Below are positions 15,370-21,592 of a stretch of DNA of 21,592 bases, one piece after another. The notes below the pieces were generated by a model, which was given only the letters and a program-made list of their open reading frames with translations, was not told where the DNA came from and did no database searches. Position 1 is the first letter of the stretch, and every line of letters begins with the position of its first letter. A program made the translations under genes and the position numbers. The DNA lies in the NCBI GenBank assembly GCA_025782575.1, contig JALGYY010000026.1, positions 1-21,592 of the forward strand, read 5' to 3'. This DNA is from a bacterium (lineage in GTDB: Bacteria; Orphanbacterota; Orphanbacteria; Orphanbacterales; Orphanbacteraceae).

Positions 15370-16142
15370 GTCAAACCTCCAAAGAAAGGGACGTCACTTA
15401 CAATATGGGAGCCGCCGAGCTCTTTAGAGGGAGGCGCACGGCTGTTGGCAGACTGCTTGCGCAGCGTGGTTTGGATTCGGGACTTGTGTACGTCCTGACG
15501 AGGCAAGGCAATGTCGTAATTCCGGACGGTGGAGCCGGGATTTCAAACGGAATCGCCTAGCGGCGGAGTTCCTTCGCCGGATGTCAGTCTCAGAAGACAG
15601 GATCAAGAACCAGACGATTGGACGCTTAGTAAATCATTATGCGGACCCAAGGCATGCATAGGCTACACATGAATGGGACAGTGTGTCAAGGATATATCCG
15701 AATGAAATGCTGAACTACGCGACTGTCGGCAGTCCCAGGGAAAAATCCCGGCTTTCGTCAGTCGCATAGTTCAGCATTTGTGGATAATTCCAATTGCGTT
15801 TGTGGGCGAAGAGGGTGAGCCCTGTCCGAATCTGCCTGTCGCAATCCGCGCCAGCTCCTTCCAGTGCTAACGGATTATTCCATGTGGAATTGGCCATTCC
15901 GACCCAACGGCTGCTCTAGCGCTCGCTCAACCATCTGGTTAATCCGAAGGTGAAGTACCGAGAGATGGCGAGGCTCTTGACCGGTGGGAACCCAGAATCG
16001 GCGCACCCTTGAACCCCCTCACTAGAGGAATAGAGGTATCAGCAAACCGCGGGCGGTTCCGTTTGCCTGTCGACATTTGCTGTGCTAGCTTTGGTACTGA
16101 ATCAGCTGTGGGTATATCCCTTCAACTCATGGGAGGTGAGCA
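15370..16142. other. Intergenic region with a long hairpin and no supported gene
   Basis: Between the two divergent genes there is no frame with a good ribosome binding site and recognisable protein. A 60-codon minus frame at 15715-15897 ends inside the long hairpin and matches no family I know. A plus-strand stretch around 15926-16012 ('LNHLVNPKVKYREMARLLTG') is protein-like and may be a decayed fragment. TTGGTA (16091-16096) and TATATC (16113-16118), 16 bases apart, could be the promoter of the nuclease-fold gene at 16143. Confidence 0.4.
15705..15779. repeat. 75-bp hairpin with 21-bp arms, possible miniature mobile element or insertion-sequence scar
   Basis: The arms 15705-15725 and 15759-15779 are inverted copies with a single C/T difference, which becomes a G-U or A-C pair depending on the strand. 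They start AAATGCTGAACTA and end TAGTTCAGCATTT. The 33-base centre contains a smaller GGGA/TCCC stem. The RNA or cruciform would be very stable. It is unlike a rho-independent terminator because no T-run follows, and it is far from any supported stop codon. Joined terminal repeats of an excised element would look like this. Confidence 0.75.
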
Positions 16143-17099
16143 ATGCCCCCGTTTCCGAAGCCCAACTACACTCACCCATTCAATACCCAATCCGAGATCC
16201 AGGGACTCCGCAACTACAGAGACACGGAGCCAGGTCGCGGGATCCCGGCAAAGAAGAACAATCGACTCCTCGTCGCCACATGGAACATTGCCAACCTCGG
16301 CCAGCAGAAACGAACACCGAAACACTACAAGCTCATCGCAGAGATCATCAGTTGGTTCGATATCGTGGCTATTCAAGAAGCCAAGGACGATCTTTCGGGA
16401 CTTTGGGGAATTCAGGATGAGCTATCCAACACTTACCAAGTCCTGTTCTCCGATCGAGGCGGAAACGATGAGCGCATGGCTTTTCTCTACGATGCGCAAA
16501 AGGTCTTCCCGCTGGAAAAGGTCGGTGAGATCGCGATCCCTGTCGCGCACCAGAAGCACATCAAAGTGCCCGGCATTAATATTCGTTTCAAGGGTTTCGA
16601 TCGGAATCCCTATCTTGCGGCCTTTGCCGCGGGCAGCCTGGAGTTCCTTCTCGTGAACGTCCATCTCTTCTTTGGAAAGGACAAGTGGCAGGATCGACAT
16701 CGCCGTGCGCTAGAGGCGTACGCGACCGCAAGGTGGGCCAACAATCGAAGGAAAGACAAGGATGCCTACGTAGAAAACATCCTTGTTCTGGGAGACTTCA
16801 ATCTCCCCAAAGAAGGATCCGGCAATCAAGTACTGGCGGCGCTGCAGGGTAAAGGGCTCCAGAAACCGTCTCATTCGACCCAGATCGCTTCCAGCATCAG
16901 CACGGACAACCAGTATGATCAGATCTTCTTCTTTCCCGGCTCAACGAAGGACAGCTATACAGGCAAGACAGGAATCTTCGACTTTGACGGGGCTCTTTTT
17001 CGCAGCCTTTGGAATAGTAAGACCGAAAAGCAATTCAATGCATATATGCGTTACTTCATCTCAGACCACAGGCCTCTTTGGGCCGAGTTTCGCATTTGA
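16143..17099 (+). CDS. Endonuclease/exonuclease/phosphatase (EEP) superfamily protein
   Basis: This 318-residue enzyme carries the full DNase I-like set of motifs: N48 in 'VATWNIANLG', E79 in 'IVAIQEAKDD', H174 in 'LVNVHLFFG', D218 and N220 in 'LVLGDFNLP', D259 in 'QYDQIFF', and D308-H309 in 'FISDHRPLWAEF'. Such enzymes cut phosphodiester bonds in DNA or RNA, or phosphoester bonds in lipids and signalling molecules, using a divalent metal. The substrate cannot be told from the sequence. There is no signal peptide, so it should be cytoplasmic. GGAGGTGA (16132-16139) forms an excellent ribosome binding site for the ATG at 16143. A plus-strand alpha/beta hydrolase gene follows after 155 bases, and the two may form an accessory module. 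Confidence 0.92.
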   Translation: MPPFPKPNYTHPFNTQSEIQGLRNYRDTEPGRGIPAKKNNRLLVATWNIANLGQQKRTPKHYKLIAEIISWFDIVAIQEAKDDLSGLWGIQDELSNTYQVLFSDRGGNDERMAFLYDAQKVFPLEKVGEIAIPVAHQKHIKVPGINIRFKGFDRNPYLAAFAAGSLEFLLVNVHLFFGKDKWQDRHRRALEAYATARWANNRRKDKDAYVENILVLGDFNLPKEGSGNQVLAALQGKGLQKPSHSTQIASSISTDNQYDQIFFFPGSTKDSYTGKTGIFDFDGALFRSLWNSKTEKQFNAYMRYFISDHRPLWAEFRI

Positions 17100-17254
17100 C
17101 GCTGGATGAACTTCTTACGCCGAATCTCTGGCTTGCGCGGCCGAAGCAGCAAGAATGAATGCTTCTTCTCCACCCGAGCCAAAGAAGGCCTCTTATCCCG
17201 TCGTCTGAGGGGCAGATTGACTTAATCAAGAACCGGTAGCTACGAGGAGGGGTC

Positions 17255-18205
17255 ATGCCCGAGTATTTGCTTGTAGTACGGAATATCAGGAAAGGGAACT
17301 TCGGTAGCGAACCAGGACGAACACGATTCCTGAAGACTCCGACCAATTCAAAGGAGCCAAAGATCTCGCACGCGATTGCGGAGAGCACTTGGCGCAGGGA
17401 AGTGATGAAAATCGCCGAATCGGGGACGAATCCCGAGACGGGAAAGCCGTGCGGTGATGTACTGATCTTCATCCACGGCTATAACAACTCGCCGCGTACT
17501 ATTCTGGGCCGACACCAAAAGATTCGTAAGGGCCTCGAGCAGCTCGGATACAAGGGTGCGGTCGTGAGCTTTGATTGGCCCTGCGATACGACGCCGCTTA
17601 ACTACTTGGAAGATCGAAGCGATGCAAAACAGACAGCTATTCGACTCGTAGATCATGGGATCAAGCAATTCGCCCGCATCCAAAGCGATCGCTGCGAAAT
17701 CAATGTGCATCTCTTGGCGCATTCGACCGGGGCCTACGTGATTCGCGAAGCGTTCGACGATGCCGATGATCGGTCCAACGTGGCCAGTTTCAACTGGACC
17801 GTCTCCCAGGTCATGTTCATCGGTGGTGACGTTTCATCGAAATCTATGCGCACGGGAGACTCAAAATCAAGTTCTCTCTATCGGCACTGTGTGCGGCTCA
17901 CGAACTACAGCAACCCGTTCGATTCCGTACTCAAGCTCTCGAACACCAAGCGAATAGGTGTTGCCCCACGAGTGGGCCGGATTGGATTGCCAGATGAGAT
18001 CCCTCTTAAGGCCGTAAATGTCAACTGCGGGCCCTATTTTGAGAAGCGCTACAAGACGGACCTCCTGAGTACTAAAGGCCACTCCTGGTATCTTGATGAT
18101 CCTGGATTCATGAAAGATCTATTCTATACGGTTTCCGGTGATCTCGACCGAGAGGTCATTCCGACGCGGTCGAAATCGTCAGAGGGGTTGCTGCTCAAGG
18201 CGTAG
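17255..18205 (+). CDS. DUF900-like alpha/beta hydrolase
   Basis: This 316-residue cytoplasmic protein has an alpha/beta hydrolase core like the DUF900 family. 'LIFIHGYNNS' (70-79) gives the oxyanion loop. 'VHLLAHSTGAYV' (151-162) holds the nucleophile elbow with S157. 'LTNYSNPFDSVLKLS' (215-229) offers a likely acid at D223, and 'KGHSWYL' (274-280) a likely histidine at H276. The family is expected to hydrolyse ester or amide bonds, but its substrates are unknown. The elbow reads A-H-S-T-G, close to the A-H-S-M-G usual for this family. No signal peptide is seen. GAGGAGG lies 4 bases before the ATG. It follows the EEP-fold gene on the same strand, in a region scarred by insertion sequences, which suggests horizontally acquired cargo. 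Confidence 0.87.
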   Translation: MPEYLLVVRNIRKGNFGSEPGRTRFLKTPTNSKEPKISHAIAESTWRREVMKIAESGTNPETGKPCGDVLIFIHGYNNSPRTILGRHQKIRKGLEQLGYKGAVVSFDWPCDTTPLNYLEDRSDAKQTAIRLVDHGIKQFARIQSDRCEINVHLLAHSTGAYVIREAFDDADDRSNVASFNWTVSQVMFIGGDVSSKSMRTGDSKSSSLYRHCVRLTNYSNPFDSVLKLSNTKRIGVAPRVGRIGLPDEIPLKAVNVNCGPYFEKRYKTDLLSTKGHSWYLDDPGFMKDLFYTVSGDLDREVIPTRSKSSEGLLLKA

Positions 18206-18484
18206 CGAATCACGAGGGAGTCCAGTGGGCGTCAGGTTCGGTGGACGTGTCCTTTAAGTCATAGGCGCAGGTGAGAGTAGTTTGTCACGGACCTAGCCGC
18301 GCCGAACGACAACGCGCTGGCAGAGACGTTCTCCTCCCTGGTGTCTCTATCGGGTGGAGAAATCTCTTTTACAAACGGAGTGGGGTGGGATCCATTATGA
18401 ATTCAGAAGTGAACCGCGCCTAGAGGCCAAGAAGAGGGATTCGCTAGGCGGCCTGGATTCATGTGGATTTTCACCGTGCTGGCC
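18206..18484. other. Spacer with a possible IS3 OrfB scrap
   Basis: The plus-strand frame near 18291-18345 reads 'DLAAPNDNALAETFSSL'. This recalls the 'P.DNA..E.F...L' block around the catalytic glutamate of IS3-family OrfB proteins. Only this block is recognisable, and the frame then drifts into unrelated sequence, so the match may be chance. No other gene is seen here. Confidence 0.3.
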
Positions 18485-18513
18485 TTGACGATTGAGAGTT
18501 AAGAGCTTATTGT
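18485..18513 (+). promoter_or_regulatory. Sigma70-like promoter for the lipoprotein gene
   Basis: TTGACG (18485-18490) and TATTGT (18508-18513) are separated by exactly 17 bases, close to the TTGACA/TATAAT consensus. Transcription would start near 18520, about 45 bases before the GTG start at 18566. FCB-group consensus sequences can differ, so this is a sequence-only call. Confidence 0.5.
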
Positions 18514-18565
18514 GTTTAAAGGCCCCGGCCCTGACAATCAGCTATCCTGAGCGAGGGCGTGTCTC

Positions 18566-19750
18566 GTGTTAGAAGCGATCCCAAGGCCAGTTTGGCGCAA
18601 TACCCTACAAGTCTTCGCCTCTCCCGTACTTCTCTGTACACTGCTCCTCTCCTGCAGTATTGACGCTCCCAATCAGCCCAAGCAAGAAGACGATCCCCCG
18701 ATCCCCGGCACGGATGGAACTGTCCGAGTGTTGGAAGTGATCGATGGACTGCTTGTCATGGGCGGTGACTTCTCGAGAGTTGGGAGTGAAGTCGCTGAAA
18801 AGATCGCCGTTTGGGATGGCAGCGCCTGGACCGGATACGAGGGATCGCCACGGTTCCCCGTCACGGCAATTACTGGTCACAATGGTCGCTTAGTGGCCGG
18901 CTCAAACAAAGGCGGGCTATTAAAACCGCTCAGTTTCCTCATGCAGCTGAACGGAAATCAGTGGGAGCTACTTGAGGACCGACAAATGCCCGTAAATGCC
19001 CTGACTTCAGTGAACGGAAAGCTATATCTGGGCGGCCCTGCAAGTTGGGCCCTTGAGGGAATATGGGTCGATGCCTTCGGCGTGCGGCCCCTGGTAATGA
19101 ATTCAGAAGGAGTGTGGAGCCCAGTGGGCGGCCCCCTGCTCGGCGGCGCGGGTTCAATCCTCAACTTCCACTCTTATCAAGGTGATCTCATGGTCCTTGG
19201 AGCATTCAGGGATACGTACGACGGCTCTGATCTTGATTATTATGCCTATGTACCCGATCGAGTCCTAAATGGAATCGCCGTACTTGAAGGCGAGCGATGG
19301 TTCCCTCTTGGGGAGGGATTTCCGGGAGGTGCTATTACCGCCCATGAATACCTGGGCATTCTCTACGTGGGAGGCGGGATTCGCCAACCGGATTCGAGCC
19401 CTTTGCGTAGGTGGGACGGAGAGCAATGGACGCATATCCAGGGGATAGATGGAATCGTTACAGCCCTGACTACTTATGAAGAACACCTAATTGTCGGCGG
19501 TCAAATATCGGTTAACGGTTTCGCTGCCAATATCGGAGCTTACAATGGGACTCAGTGGATTCAATTTGGCGATCTTGCTGGTGGTCTGTTCCCACTCGTT
19601 AGAGATCTTGCAGTCTTCAATGGAAAGCTCTTCGTGGGGGGGCAGTTTGAATCAGCCGGTGATGTAGAAGCGCACAATGTGGCCATTTGGGACGGCGAGT
19701 CCTGGGATTCAATCCTACAAGGAACTGGCAAATGGAAAAGGCACTTTTAG
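18566..19750 (+). CDS. Surface lipoprotein with repeated beta-propeller-like blades
   Basis: This 394-residue protein starts at a GTG with a GAGCGAGGG purine stretch about 8 bases upstream. Its signal peptide ends in a lipobox, 'LLLSC', with C30 as the acylated residue, so the mature protein begins 'CSIDAPNQ' and is membrane-anchored. The rest consists of repeated units of about 45-60 residues built on 'NGKLYLGG...', 'AIWDG..W' and 'GG.F...G', for example 'VAEKIAVWDGSAWTGYEG', 'LRRWDGEQWTHIQG' and 'AHNVAIWDGESWDSIL'. Such repeats usually fold as a beta-propeller for binding proteins or sugars; no catalytic motif is seen. Its last 19 bases overlap the start of the M43 protease gene, so the pair is translationally coupled. 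The C-terminus 'GTGKWKRHF' is short and basic and may have been reshaped by this overlap. Confidence 0.83.
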   Translation: MLEAIPRPVWRNTLQVFASPVLLCTLLLSCSIDAPNQPKQEDDPPIPGTDGTVRVLEVIDGLLVMGGDFSRVGSEVAEKIAVWDGSAWTGYEGSPRFPVTAITGHNGRLVAGSNKGGLLKPLSFLMQLNGNQWELLEDRQMPVNALTSVNGKLYLGGPASWALEGIWVDAFGVRPLVMNSEGVWSPVGGPLLGGAGSILNFHSYQGDLMVLGAFRDTYDGSDLDYYAYVPDRVLNGIAVLEGERWFPLGEGFPGGAITAHEYLGILYVGGGIRQPDSSPLRRWDGEQWTHIQGIDGIVTALTTYEEHLIVGGQISVNGFAANIGAYNGTQWIQFGDLAGGLFPLVRDLAVFNGKLFVGGQFESAGDVEAHNVAIWDGESWDSILQGTGKWKRHF

Positions 19751-21507
19751 GGCTTGCTATTGCAATGGGACTCCTGTCGGCTACCCTCGCTCGCGCGGAG
19801 GAGGCTAGCTGCAATACTGAGTGGTCTTCGGGATCATGTGGCGGGTCGCTCTGTCCCCCGGCGGGATTGTGTGATGACCCAGGCGCGCGCGACGCCGTGA
19901 ACAAGGGATTGACTAAGTGGATCCGGCTGGAAGTGCACAATGTAGATAATGCCGTGAGCACATCAAATATTGCGGATATCGTCAATCACCTGAACGCCAG
20001 CTATGCTCCCCATGGAATACAGTTTAAACATATCGGCACCTCCAATCCTACCTCCGGTTTCGCGCCTGTGGACGACGATCCTGAGGCTGCGTATCTGATC
20101 GGCGATGTCGTCTATGATACGACCGACCGTGTAAATTTGGTAATTTCAAAAGTCGGAGGATTTACCAACTTGACGGGTAAGGGGACGTTTCCATGGCACA
20201 CAGGACTTATCAGTATGAAAAACTCGTGTTGGGTAGGAAATATTTTCGCGATCCACCATTCAAGTGATAGGGAATCGCCTGTGCATGAGATTGGCCATGT
20301 TTTGGGCTTAGTGCATCCAAGCACGGGCACGGTTGCGCCCCCGGTGCCACTGAATTGCCTCGATTGTTGCAATGAGTCCGTTGTTGGAAATGACAGAGAC
20401 CGATCCGGTGACTTCTGCTCTGATACACCACCAACTAGGGAGGTCGATCAAACGGGTTTGGACTGTAACGCGACCGGATATTCAGACCAAGATTGCAGTG
20501 GGAGTGATTACGATTTTAGCGCGGCCTTTGCGAATTACATGTACAAGTCCGTAGTAAAGGAGGGAACTGTCGAGTGCGCCAACCACTTCACTCCGCAGCA
20601 GGCGAGCAGAATGCACTGCTGGATCATGGCCACAGACCTAGCCGCCGGGCTGGGATTCGGCGAGGCGGTGTTTGAGAACAGCTACAAGGCTAACATTCCA
20701 AGCCCAACAGAGAAGAACAATAGCAGGGCGATATCCTGGGCAGACTACGACAACGATGGGGATGATGATCTCTTCATACTTCGCGAGAGTGAAGCGAGCG
20801 GGGGTATCAGCGACAATCAGATGTATAGGTATAATGCCTCCACGGGCAATCTAGAACCTGTCTCCATACCGGAGCTTGAAGGGTCAACTGGGTCGGGTCG
20901 AGCCGCAACGTGGGGTGACTATGACAACGATGGTGATCTTGATCTCTATGTTGCGAGTTGGACAATGAATAAGAGCCGACTCTTTCAGAATGAGGGCAAT
21001 GGTAATTTTACCGACGTGACAATGACACCACTATCCAACCCGAATGGCGCAGCAGGAGGTGCCACTTGGGTTGACTACGACTGTGATGGTGATCTAGACC
21101 TATTCATCACGCGCGAGGCCGGGACGGCACCGTACAATAATTTGTTTCAGAACAATGACGGCGTTTTTACCGATGTGACGCCTCCAGAGCTTCAGACTAC
21201 TGCGGGATCTTTCACGTCGGACTGTGCCTGGGCAGATTACGATGGAGACGGAGATCCCGACGTCTGTCTTGTCGTTATTGGATCTGGATCCAAGCTCTTA
21301 AGAAATACAAACGGCAGCTTCACGGACGTAACGCCCACGGCCCTCTCTGGAATCTCAGGCTTAGGCGCGAACTGGGTGGATGTGGATAACGACGCCGACC
21401 TCGATCTCTTTCTATTCGGAACGGGTTCGACCAAAACGCTTCTGCAAAATGACGGTGGCGATAACTTCTCCGATATTACGGTGAGTGTCAACATAGTTGC
21501 CGCCTGA
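19732..21507 (+). CDS. Secreted pappalysin-type (M43) metalloprotease with FG-GAP repeats
   Basis: This 591-residue exported protease starts at ATG 19732, not at an earlier in-frame codon at 19687. GGAA lies 7 bases upstream, and a signal peptide then begins at once ('MEKALLGLAIAMGLLSATLA', cut near 'RAEEA'). The zinc site is H185-E186-x-x-H189-x5-H195 in 'VHEIGHVLGLVHP'. 'GDFCSDTPP' (226-234) and the Met-turn 'NYMYKS' (M270) followed by 'FTPQQASRM' are hallmarks of family M43. From about 330 to the end there are five FG-GAP/VCBS-like repeats with calcium-type loops ('WADYDNDGDDDLF', 'WGDYDNDGDLDLY', 'WVDYDCDGDLDLF', 'WADYDGDGDPDVC', 'WVDVDNDADLDLF'). These usually build a propeller for adhesion or substrate binding. 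The protein stops soon after the fifth repeat with no sorting domain, so the end may be truncated. Confidence 0.92.
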   Translation: MEKALLGLAIAMGLLSATLARAEEASCNTEWSSGSCGGSLCPPAGLCDDPGARDAVNKGLTKWIRLEVHNVDNAVSTSNIADIVNHLNASYAPHGIQFKHIGTSNPTSGFAPVDDDPEAAYLIGDVVYDTTDRVNLVISKVGGFTNLTGKGTFPWHTGLISMKNSCWVGNIFAIHHSSDRESPVHEIGHVLGLVHPSTGTVAPPVPLNCLDCCNESVVGNDRDRSGDFCSDTPPTREVDQTGLDCNATGYSDQDCSGSDYDFSAAFANYMYKSVVKEGTVECANHFTPQQASRMHCWIMATDLAAGLGFGEAVFENSYKANIPSPTEKNNSRAISWADYDNDGDDDLFILRESEASGGISDNQMYRYNASTGNLEPVSIPELEGSTGSGRAATWGDYDNDGDLDLYVASWTMNKSRLFQNEGNGNFTDVTMTPLSNPNGAAGGATWVDYDCDGDLDLFITREAGTAPYNNLFQNNDGVFTDVTPPELQTTAGSFTSDCAWADYDGDGDPDVCLVVIGSGSKLLRNTNGSFTDVTPTALSGISGLGANWVDVDNDADLDLFLFGTGSTKTLLQNDGGDNFSDITVSVNIVAA

Positions 21508-21517
21508 AGCCGTCTCA

Positions 21518-21592
21518 TTACGCCGCTCTTTCCTCTGCCGTTATCTCTTGATCCGGATTCAGAACCACCTCCTTGATGTGTGACCAGTTTCT
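21518..21592 (-). CDS. Possible 3' end of a minus-strand protein running off the right edge
   Basis: From the edge to a TAA at 21518-21520 the minus strand encodes 24 residues, 'RNWSHIKEVVLNPDQEITAE' and then 'ERAA'. It is charged and protein-like, but 24 codons are too few to name a family or to exclude chance. If real, it converges on the M43 protease with only 10 bases between the stops. Confidence 0.3.
   Translation of the reverse strand, partial: RNWSHIKEVVLNPDQEITAEERAA

Noticed and set aside
15715-15897. 60-codon minus-strand frame overlapping the long hairpin
   Set aside because: No ribosome binding site and no known family; it ends within the hairpin arm, so the repeat explains the conserved part better.
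18397-19109. 13-base repeat ATGAATTCAGAAG at 18397 and 19097
   Set aside because: One copy is inside a coding region; the flanks do not match, so it is likely coincidence.

Overview
The window looks like chromosomal DNA from an uncultured, Gram-negative-type bacterium of the FCB (Fibrobacteres-Chlorobi-Bacteroidetes) neighbourhood. Candidatus Eisenbacteria, Latescibacteria or a relative are my best guesses. The clues are a FlgD-like C-terminal domain ('NVPNPFNPTTSIKF') on a secreted protein, a lipoprotein with a propeller-like repeat, an M43 protease with FG-GAP repeats, small secreted proteins with a 'GACC...CDPDPC' cysteine module, and long multidomain two-component proteins. This placement is inference from protein style; there is no rRNA or ribosomal protein gene to anchor it. 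I see no tRNA, rRNA or CRISPR array.

Signalling region (1-8770). A soluble hybrid histidine kinase (PAS-HisKA-HATPase-REC-REC) lies on the minus strand at 101-2113. A decayed IS200-type element (about 2342-2970) and about 0.9 kb without a convincing gene follow. Then comes a plus-strand operon of four signalling genes: a membrane histidine kinase with a periplasmic CxxCH haem site, a single-domain response regulator, a REC-HDOD protein and a REC plus degenerate HD-GYP protein. The first three overlap by ATGA start/stop junctions. A signal sensed at the envelope haem domain is probably relayed through H426 to the three receiver aspartates.

Accessory region (8770-18560). This stretch is rich in mobile-element debris. 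It holds the C-terminus of an IS3 OrfB (8996-9124), the first codons of an IS3 OrfA fused to a piece of a host gene (9432-9578), two small secreted proteins (9625-10188 and 10515-11282) that share the same C-terminal signature, and a second IS3 left end with an OrfA start (11382-11528). A complete 2301-bp IS66-family element (11672-13972) has 8-bp target duplications. It sits inside the 5' part of a minus-strand gene that reads like a DUF2278 (YukJ-like) protein; the 3' part of that gene was replaced by the IS3 fragment. Downstream are a minus-strand secreted protein with a FlgD-like C-terminus, a long hairpin repeat (15705-15779), and two plus-strand genes encoding an endonuclease/exonuclease/phosphatase-fold enzyme and a DUF900 alpha/beta hydrolase.

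Surface region (18485-21592). A sigma70-like promoter precedes a lipoprotein with repeated 'WDG..W' blades. Its 3' end overlaps the start of a secreted pappalysin-type (M43) metalloprotease carrying five FG-GAP-like calcium-binding repeats. A possible minus-strand gene end runs off the right edge.
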